Assembly: GCA_004321915.1 (NCBI GenBank)
Contig: SCQE01000085.1
Coordinates: forward strand, 1 to 45,075
Reading direction: 5' to 3'
Source: Nitrospirota bacterium
Lineage (GTDB): Bacteria; Nitrospirota; Thermodesulfovibrionia; Thermodesulfovibrionales; Dissulfurispiraceae
DNA length: 45,075 nucleotides
Part shown: positions 39,851-45,075 of the stretch, piece by piece
Layout of the letters: the number at the start of each line of letters is the position of its first letter
How positions within the stretch are numbered: the stretch's first letter is position 1
Translations under genes and position numbers: made by a program
Notes under the pieces: generated by a model
Database searches by the model: none
What the model was told of the DNA's origin: nothing
What the model saw: the letters and a program-made list of their open reading frames with translations, nothing else

Positions 39851-40524
39851 CGCATCTCCTTCAGTTCCGTACCCGCCTGCCTGAGGATTATATCGGCGGG
39901 CGCTTTGCGCAACGAATATTCGTCCGAGGTCAGGTAGAGAGAAACCCTCCCGGCCTTTTCTTTATGGAACTGCGTAGTCATAGTTGTCAGTTCATCCTGC
40001 ATTTCCGGGTTGAGCCCCTCAAATATCGAATCGTAAATAATAACTTCCGGCTCGGCAATAAAGGCCTTTACGACTCCGACAACTCTTTTTTCGTGCGGAC
40101 TCAGATGCCCCGGAAGCTGCTGCATAAGTTTTTCTATGCGTTCGATGTCCGTGTTTATGCCGAGCAGCCGCCTGACGATCCTGATGATCCTGTCCTCAAG
40201 GTCTTGCGGGTTGATGCCCTGATGATACTCTATCGGCAGGGTTATATTCTCCCACACCCTCAGGTTGCTGATAAGCCCGCCGTTGCCGGGCACCACGGCG
40301 GCTTTCTCGAAAAGTTTAATATATTCGTCTTCCGAAATGGAATATATCTCTTTGCCGAAGAGCAGCACCTCTCCCGCATCAGGTTTCTGTAGTCCGGTGA
40401 CCAGTCTTAGCAGCAGGTTTTTTTCATCGTCCGAATCTACGATTATTTTGACCGATCTGCCTGTCCCCGATTCGAACGATATGTCACTGAATCCGTTCGC
40501 GCTGACGTTTCTCAGGGTCATCAT
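39847..40524 (-). CDS. Degenerate ABC ATPase in the MlaF position
   Basis: This 225-residue protein has an ABC ATPase fold of normal length but lacks the working motifs. The Walker A region reads VDSDDEKNL (29-37): Lys35 is kept but all glycines and the Ser/Thr pair are lost. The Q-loop glutamine is replaced (VVPGNGG). The signature LSGGQ is LSPHE (141-145). Walker B keeps Asp165, but the catalytic Glu is Ser166 (IIYDSIFEGLNP). The switch His is Ser200 (LTSDEYS). Scaffold strands such as LLRLVTGLQKPDAGEVLLFGK and VWENITLP are well preserved, so the gene is under selection. It overlaps mlaE and mlaD by 4 bases each. It probably binds MlaE without hydrolysing ATP, or partners another ATPase. 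Confidence 0.85.
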   Translation of the reverse strand: MMTLRNVSANGFSDISFESGTGRSVKIIVDSDDEKNLLLRLVTGLQKPDAGEVLLFGKEIYSISEDEYIKLFEKAAVVPGNGGLISNLRVWENITLPIEYHQGINPQDLEDRIIRIVRRLLGINTDIERIEKLMQQLPGHLSPHEKRVVGVVKAFIAEPEVIIYDSIFEGLNPEMQDELTTMTTQFHKEKAGRVSLYLTSDEYSLRKAPADIILRQAGTELKEMR

Positions 40525-41303
40525 AGAAGCGAAGCGCCTACCGTGATGATTCCGTCCGCTATGAATACGATGAACAGGCTTTGCATAACGGCGCGCGCAG
40601 CCGCCTGAGGTATTTCGGTCAGAGAATTCCCGACATTAAGACCCTGATAGCAGGATACCGCGGATATCAGGAGCCCGAAGACAAAGCTCTTGAAGAGCGA
40701 GACCGCCACCTCATAAATGCTCAATGCCGCGAATATGGCCTCTATGTGCTGAAGCATCGGGAAGTCGAGGATAAGGGAGGAAAGGGCTATGCCTCCGGCT
40801 ATAGCGATGAACTGAAAATAGAAAGAGAGCACGAATATAGAGAGCGATATGCCGGCCACCCTCGGCACGATAAGATAGTCGTAGGGATCGATGCCCATCA
40901 GCTTCAGGTTGTCCACCTCGCCGTTTATCTTCATGGATGCGAGTTCCGACGATATCGCCGTGCCGCTTCTGGTTATAACTATGATCGCCGAAAAAAGAGG
41001 GCCGAGTTCCTTAACGATTATCCAGAGCAGAATCTTGCCTGTAAGCAGGGCGTTCACGCCCACGATGCTAGTTATCTGCATGATGATGACGATCCCTATA
41101 AGCGCGCCCATTACGGACACCTTTCCGAGCGCCTCCATGCCGGTGAAAAAAATCTGCCTGAACAACACCCTTTTTACCGGCCCGATCGACAGCGCTTTGA
41201 GTCTTCCTGCAAAGGCCGCGATTATCTCGAAATAGCCGCGAAGATAGGCTATTTCATTCATCGTCTTCAGGCCGATTTTTTGCGCGAGATCAATGCCGTT
41301 CAT
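40521..41303 (-). CDS. mlaE: MlaE-family ABC permease
   Basis: This is a 260-residue inner-membrane permease of the MlaE family with about five to six helices. Family landmarks are VLFRQIFFTGMEALG, KELGPLFSAIIVITRSGTAISSELASMKINGEVDNLKLMGIDP and the conserved ending of the second half (CYQGLNVGNSLTEIPQAAARAVMQSL). It forms the membrane channel part of the lipid transporter with MlaD. The stretch IVITRSGTAISSELASM normally contacts the ATPase and is intact. It is the first gene of the operon. The ATG is only 6 bases past an extended -10, with no ribosome-binding site. Confidence 0.95.
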   Translation of the reverse strand: MNGIDLAQKIGLKTMNEIAYLRGYFEIIAAFAGRLKALSIGPVKRVLFRQIFFTGMEALGKVSVMGALIGIVIIMQITSIVGVNALLTGKILLWIIVKELGPLFSAIIVITRSGTAISSELASMKINGEVDNLKLMGIDPYDYLIVPRVAGISLSIFVLSFYFQFIAIAGGIALSSLILDFPMLQHIEAIFAALSIYEVAVSLFKSFVFGLLISAVSCYQGLNVGNSLTEIPQAAARAVMQSLFIVFIADGIITVGASLL

Positions 41304-41309
41304 GGTTTG

Positions 41310-41318
41310 ATTTTATCA
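41310..41318 (-). promoter_or_regulatory. Extended -10 promoter of mlaE
   Basis: On the minus strand the sequence reads TGATAAAAT, a TGn extension joined to TAAAAT (41315-41310). No -35 hexamer fits at 16-18 bases, as is usual for extended -10 promoters. The mlaE ATG starts 6 bases downstream. Confidence 0.45.
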
Positions 41319-41618
41319 TAAGTTGCCGAAACTTTTAGCGCTGTCTTGCAGGTCGTCGCATCAAGGGCTTTCTTTATGGCTTCGGCCTTGCCCGCAATCC
41401 TGAGAAACTTTCATGCGGATATGATGCGCTTCCTGCTACTCTTCATCAGTATCGTTCTGATCAGTCATCAAGGTTTCTACTGAAAATAAATGCTCTAAAA
41501 CATTTCCCAAGTTCCCAAGCAAAGATTTTGAGTTGAATTCTAGGTTATCCGCTGGGGCCTTTTAAAGGGGGGCGCTCATTTTGGATAAAAACTCAGGAAA
41601 TTCCAATAATGCCTATTA

Positions 41619-41647
41619 TTGCCTGTCCGGAATAAATGGCATATAAT
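41619..41647 (+). promoter_or_regulatory. Sigma-70 promoter of the small lipoprotein gene
   Basis: TTGCCT (41619-41624) and TATAAT (41642-41647) are separated by exactly 17 bases. Transcription would begin near 41654, about 40 bases before the ATG at 41695. Both hexamers are identical to those of the toxin-antitoxin promoter at 28286-28314. Confidence 0.75.
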
Positions 41648-41694
41648 AAACTATACGAGGCTGGAACTCTATTAAAAGAGGATAGGGGGATAGT

Positions 41695-41823
41695 ATGACA
41701 AAGATATTTATGTTATTAGCTTTACTGACTGCTCTTGTATTCATTTTTGGGTGCTCCAGTACGGGAGAAAAGGGATCTGTCAATCCAAACCCATACTATG
41801 ATAGTGGACACGGTAAAAAATAG
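41695..41823 (+). CDS. Very small lipoprotein (42 residues)
   Basis: This short gene starts MTKIFMLLALLTALVF and continues to the lipobox Phe-Ile-Phe-Gly-Cys (Cys20). The mature part is only about 23 residues (CSSTGEKGSVNPNPYYDSG and a Lys-rich end). A purine-rich GAGGATAGGGGGA ahead of the ATG gives a good ribosome-binding site, and a consensus promoter lies about 50 bases upstream. Signal peptide, lipobox, promoter and ribosome-binding site together support a real gene despite the size. The residues after the lipobox Cys (Ser-Ser) favour outer-membrane sorting. Function unknown. Confidence 0.7.
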   Translation: MTKIFMLLALLTALVFIFGCSSTGEKGSVNPNPYYDSGHGKK

Positions 41824-41952
41824 GTCAGATGTCAGATGGGAAGGAATATGGCGCTCAGAGCTGGGAGTATTTTAAACTTAATAAAAGGCAAAAATATTTT
41901 ATACCGCTATCAATCGTAGAATAATTATAAAAATAACTGTTAGGTAGTGAAT

Positions 41953-42252
41953 ATGCCCGAATCTGTTAGCTCCGAACCGTTCTATGTCCTAGCAGCATCA
42001 CTTAAAGAAAGCGGATTTGCCGCTCAAGGCAGACATCTCGAAAACATCCTCAATGGCACGTGGACAACTTCATCCGAACTCATTAGTGAGCTTGGCGTTG
42101 CGGTCCTGTCAATCCGCAAAGAATGCAAACCTCTGAGTGCCAATCAGAAGGCTTTGGTAAAGCAATGCTTGCGGGAGGTACGTAAAGCTTGGCCAGGCTT
42201 TGGCTGGTTCAGCTGGTTTCCGTTCCGCCTAAAATTTCCCGGCTTGTCGTAA
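41953..42252 (+). CDS. Unknown small protein
   Basis: This is a frame of about 99 residues starting MPESVSSEPFYVLAASLKES. It is soluble and helical in prediction by eye, with a Trp/Phe-rich end (WPGFGWFSWFPFRLKFPG). I do not recognise a family. An AGG 8 bases before the ATG at 41953 is a weak ribosome-binding site; a GTG two codons earlier is also in frame. It stands between the small lipoprotein gene and the membrane-bound spermidine-synthase-like gene, in an AT-rich accessory-looking region. Confidence 0.55.
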   Translation: MPESVSSEPFYVLAASLKESGFAAQGRHLENILNGTWTTSSELISELGVAVLSIRKECKPLSANQKALVKQCLREVRKAWPGFGWFSWFPFRLKFPGLS

Positions 42253-42507
42253 ACAGTAATGAAAACGAAAAACTCACCAATGTCTTCCTGTTATCCGCAA
42301 AAATCTTAAAGGGTCAAAATATGCTGGGTTATAGTGGTAATTGTTATTGAAGCACCTTTCCTCAAGCTAAGAAAACGCTACGTCATGGTGTCGTAAAAAA
42401 GTGCATATTATTGATAAAGTGATATCCCTCATGCTATTTTTCCTTGTGCTGAAAAAACAATTCCTTACGAGTTTACCCGATTTCAGTCTGGATCAAAAAG
42501 GGGAGCT
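42253..42507. promoter_or_regulatory. Upstream region of the spermidine-synthase-like gene
   Basis: This 255-base AT-rich stretch has no gene that I can support. A candidate promoter is TTGATA (42411-42416) and, 18 bases later, an extended -10 TGCTATTTT (42432-42440). AAAGGGGAG precedes the ATG at 42508. Confidence 0.35.
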
Positions 42508-44787
42508 ATGCAAAGTGCGTTAATTTATTTTATTTTTGCGATATCAGGAGCAACTGCTCTTATATATCAGATAATCTGGGCACGGTGGCTCGCATTTTCT
42601 TTTGGCAATACGACTATATCTGTATCTGTGGTGCTTGCTTGTTTTATGCTCGGGCTCGCATTGGGAAGCCTTTTGGCAGGGAAATTTATGCATGCCGTAA
42701 AAAACACATTGCGATTTTATGCATATATGGAGTTAGGTATTGGTGCATACGCTCTTTGTTTTCCATTTATTTTTCATGCTATTGACAATGGCTACAGCAC
42801 GATCGTAACAACAGATACTCCTCTATTGATAAGCCTGCTTATACGATGCTTTTTTTCTTTTCTCTTGCTTATCTTGCCGACAACCTTGATGGGAACAACA
42901 TTGCCTCTTCTTGCCGAATTTCTGCGCCGCATGTTGGCATCCTCTGTAAACTGGAAAGTAGGCTTCCTTTATGCTGCAAACACTATCGGAGCTGCCATAG
43001 GTATTCTTGCGGCAAGCTTTTTTATGATAGAAGCAATAGGGATAACCTACACGACACTAAGCTCTGGAAGCTTCAATATCCTGATAGCTTTTGTAGCTTT
43101 TTTATATTCAGGAAGATACAAAGGAATGCCGTTTGTTTCATCGCAGCATAAGAATCATGAACCACAGTTACCACAATACACTTTTATAGCACTTTATCTT
43201 ACTGCCGCCAATGGCGCCATCGCTATGGCATCTGAGGTTCTCTGGACCCGCACGATAGAAACCATAATCGGGAATACAACATATGCCTTTTCGATGATAG
43301 TTTTTGTTTACCTTGTTGGAATCTCGGCAGGTAGTTGGCTGATGTCTTTTGTGGTCAAAAAAATAAAATCACTTATTATCTGGCTGTTAGGATTTCAGGT
43401 TCTTATGGGAGCAACTGTATTTATATCTATGGTGCTTTTTCAGAGGATTACTGATAAAATCGCTGAGTTCAAAGGCGGAGCCGTAACAATCTACACTATG
43501 CTTTACAACTATTATAGTGTTGTGAGTGTATTGCTGCCCCTCGCATTGCTTTCTGGAGCGTGTTTCCCTCTTGTCACCCGCCTCATTGCACCCAATGAGG
43601 AAGAAGCTAAAGGAACTCTTATTGCGAAAGCTTATTATTGGAATACACTAGGAGCTGTGATAGGCTCGCTTATAGCCGGGTTGCTCATTGCGCCCAACCT
43701 TGAGTTTTTTAATGGACTCTACTTTCTCGGCAATTTGTACTGTACCGCAGGGCTTCTCGCATGTCTTGCAATGGTTAATAGCAAAACGGATTTCAAACGT
43801 GTTTCTATCGCTTTTATCTCTATCCCGGCAATTTTGTTGGTATCATATGGAAGCATCAAAATGTCAGAAAAAAGTTTTTTTGTGCGTAACATCGAGGCGA
43901 AAAACCCATCAGTGGAGGTCGTATCACACAAGTCAGGCTTGCAGGGAGTTACAACCGTAATAAGGAAACGAAAAGAACCTTTAGCAAAATTGTTGCTTGT
44001 TAACGGCATGGGTATGACAGTTAAAGAGACCGAAACAAAAATGATGGCACATATCCCTATGCTGATCCATCCCACTCCTGATAAAACACTCGTTATTTGT
44101 TTCGGTATGGGCTCAACGTATCGTTCAGCAGTTTCATATGGAAAATATGTCACGGTTGTTGAACTTGTAAAAGAGGTTTTTGAAGCTTTTGATTATTATC
44201 ATAGTGATTCACAATATTTTCGAGATTATCCGAAAGGCAAAATGGTTGTCAATGACGGAAGAAATCATTTGAAGCTTTCTAAGGATACCTACGATGTAAT
44301 TACACTCGACCCGGCTCCACCCATTGATGGAGCCGGTGTAAACAATCTCTATTCAAAAGATTTCATCGCCCTTGCCAAATCACACCTAAATAAAGGCGGT
44401 ATTATGGCGCATTGGATGCCCTTTGGCCCGGGCAGCGGGGTTGACGACATGGAAATTTTCCAAATGCTCGTTAATACCTTTACCTCCGAATTTCCTTATG
44501 TTTACGGGTTTGTTTCTTACAACACTATTGGTCTTCATTTAATCGGTTCAGAATTTCCTATTACCTTGTCGTCAGAAATCATACAGCAGAAGCTAAGAGA
44601 TAATAAAATTGCCGGAGATCTCAGGGAATGGAATAATGTGTCGCTGTCTTTTTTCAATAATATCCAGATGCTTAAATATAATCCCCAAATCTCGGTTATT
44701 ACGGATGATAAGCCGTATCTTGAGTTTTTTTTGATACGAACTTTAAAGAAAAAGGGGAAGAAAACTGTATTCTCTACTATCTGGTAG
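42508..44787 (+). CDS. Membrane-fused spermidine-synthase-like (aminopropyltransferase fold) protein
   Basis: This is a 759-residue protein. Residues about 1-450 contain some 12-14 membrane helices in two related halves: SGATALIYQIIWARWLAF and NGAIAMASEVLWTRTIET start the halves, and each is followed by GNTT and an (A/S)AGS or ALGS turn. The C-terminal domain (about 470-740) is a Rossmann methyltransferase/spermidine synthase fold with the nucleotide loop CFGMGSTYRSA near 530, VVNDGRNHL near 580 and LDPAPPIDGAG near 600. Such MFS-spermidine synthase fusions are common, but their reaction is generally not proven. AAAGGGGAG precedes the ATG. Codon choice looks more AT-rich than in neighbouring operons, which hints at transfer. 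Confidence 0.88.
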   Translation: MQSALIYFIFAISGATALIYQIIWARWLAFSFGNTTISVSVVLACFMLGLALGSLLAGKFMHAVKNTLRFYAYMELGIGAYALCFPFIFHAIDNGYSTIVTTDTPLLISLLIRCFFSFLLLILPTTLMGTTLPLLAEFLRRMLASSVNWKVGFLYAANTIGAAIGILAASFFMIEAIGITYTTLSSGSFNILIAFVAFLYSGRYKGMPFVSSQHKNHEPQLPQYTFIALYLTAANGAIAMASEVLWTRTIETIIGNTTYAFSMIVFVYLVGISAGSWLMSFVVKKIKSLIIWLLGFQVLMGATVFISMVLFQRITDKIAEFKGGAVTIYTMLYNYYSVVSVLLPLALLSGACFPLVTRLIAPNEEEAKGTLIAKAYYWNTLGAVIGSLIAGLLIAPNLEFFNGLYFLGNLYCTAGLLACLAMVNSKTDFKRVSIAFISIPAILLVSYGSIKMSEKSFFVRNIEAKNPSVEVVSHKSGLQGVTTVIRKRKEPLAKLLLVNGMGMTVKETETKMMAHIPMLIHPTPDKTLVICFGMGSTYRSAVSYGKYVTVVELVKEVFEAFDYYHSDSQYFRDYPKGKMVVNDGRNHLKLSKDTYDVITLDPAPPIDGAGVNNLYSKDFIALAKSHLNKGGIMAHWMPFGPGSGVDDMEIFQMLVNTFTSEFPYVYGFVSYNTIGLHLIGSEFPITLSSEIIQQKLRDNKIAGDLREWNNVSLSFFNNIQMLKYNPQISVITDDKPYLEFFLIRTLKKKGKKTVFSTIW

Positions 44788-45075
44788 GTCTTATATTAAT
44801 TCCTGATTGTTTAAAAACCGCTCTTTAGGTGGTAGCAGATTATCCTATTAATCGGTAACAGTTGTTGTATCCGATACCTGAGGACTCGTAGACGTTATCC
44901 AGATCATAATGCAACATGATGATGGATAATGTGCACTATATTTATCTGTTGTTTTAACTGGACTTTCGGCGATAAGCGCAATTTTTCATTCTAACTCATT
45001 GAAAATAGACTGCAAATAGCTTTTCATAATGTAAGACCCACCAGATACTCCGTTGTTGCAACCTAAAGAGCAGGC
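44788..45075. other. Non-coding right end of the window
   Basis: These 288 AT-rich bases follow the last gene. I see no coding frame, no T-run hairpin and no repeat shared with the rest of the window. Confidence 0.45.

Larger units (their letters stand above)
41304..41694. other. Intergenic region upstream of mlaE and the small lipoprotein gene
   Basis: This 391-base region holds the mlaE promoter at its left edge and the small-lipoprotein promoter at its right edge. Between them I see no coding frame with a start and ribosome-binding site, no strong hairpin and no riboswitch-like fold. Confidence 0.5.

Noticed and set aside
1-45075. tRNA, rRNA, CRISPR arrays, cobalamin or c-di-GMP riboswitches, integrases
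   Set aside because: Gaps between genes were read for cloverleaf ends, regular repeat-spacer patterns and known conserved boxes, and none was seen. A covariance-model search would be needed to exclude weak RNA elements.

Overview
The window is a stretch of bacterial chromosome with tightly packed genes of moderate GC content. It comes from an anaerobic Gram-negative (diderm) organism. The evidence for a diderm is several outer-membrane-type lipoproteins, a SurA/PpiC-like lipoprotein foldase and an Mla/MCE-type lipid transport operon. Anaerobic, redox-sensing life is suggested by hgcAB, a ferredoxin-thioredoxin reductase subunit, a bacteriohemerythrin and a CxxCH haem sensor kinase. The archaeal-type ATP-dependent DNA ligase together with hgcAB suggests Nitrospirota (Thermodesulfovibrionia-like) or a Desulfobacterota relative. 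That placement is inference, because no rRNA or other decisive marker is present.

Layout. 1-149: a small palindromic repeat. 150-5143 (+): a secreted small protein, a multidomain lipoprotein, a transglutaminase-like protein and a Crp-family regulator. 5145-9629 (-): a cation antiporter, a double Usp protein, HU and a Rel/SpoT enzyme. 9676-12626 (+): murA and argS. 12869-15632 (+): a FapA-like (DUF342) protein and a haem-binding membrane sensor. 15700-24432 (-): hemerythrin, a soluble hybrid histidine kinase and, read from 24432 leftward, a giant PAS histidine kinase, a sigma-54 response regulator, hgcA and hgcB. 24531-25373 (+): panC. 25396-27349 (-): diguanylate cyclase, thioredoxin-fold protein and CcdA. 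27470-28579: a toxin-antitoxin module flanked by a 49-bp duplication of the 3' end of the neighbouring ligase gene. 28530-32637 (-): an operon with a helix-turn-helix-like protein, an FTR catalytic subunit, an unknown protein, glgC and the DNA ligase. 32748-34849 (+): an OmpR-type two-component system with a His/Met-rich sensor. 34809-36768 (-): a PpiC-type lipoprotein and a second FapA-like protein. 36830-41303 (-): an Mla-like operon (mlaE, a degenerate ABC ATPase, mlaD, a TPR lipoprotein, a YihY-cNMP fusion). 41304-45075: a looser, more AT-rich region with a 42-residue lipoprotein, an unknown protein and a membrane-fused spermidine-synthase-like protein.

The most important content is the hgcAB pair, the genetic signature of mercury methylation. 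HgcA carries the NVWCAAGK cap-helix motif and a five-helix membrane domain. HgcB carries two 4Fe-4S motifs and a terminal Cys-Cys. Both follow a histidine kinase and a sigma-54 activator with ATGA overlaps or a 15-nt gap, so all four genes look like one transcription unit. Other points worth attention are an MlaF-position ABC protein that has lost nearly every ATPase motif, the ligase-end duplication around the toxin-antitoxin module, two FapA-like paralogues, and several lead genes whose -10 boxes lie so close to the ATG that their mRNAs would be leaderless.

No rRNA, tRNA, CRISPR array, insertion sequence or integrase was seen.
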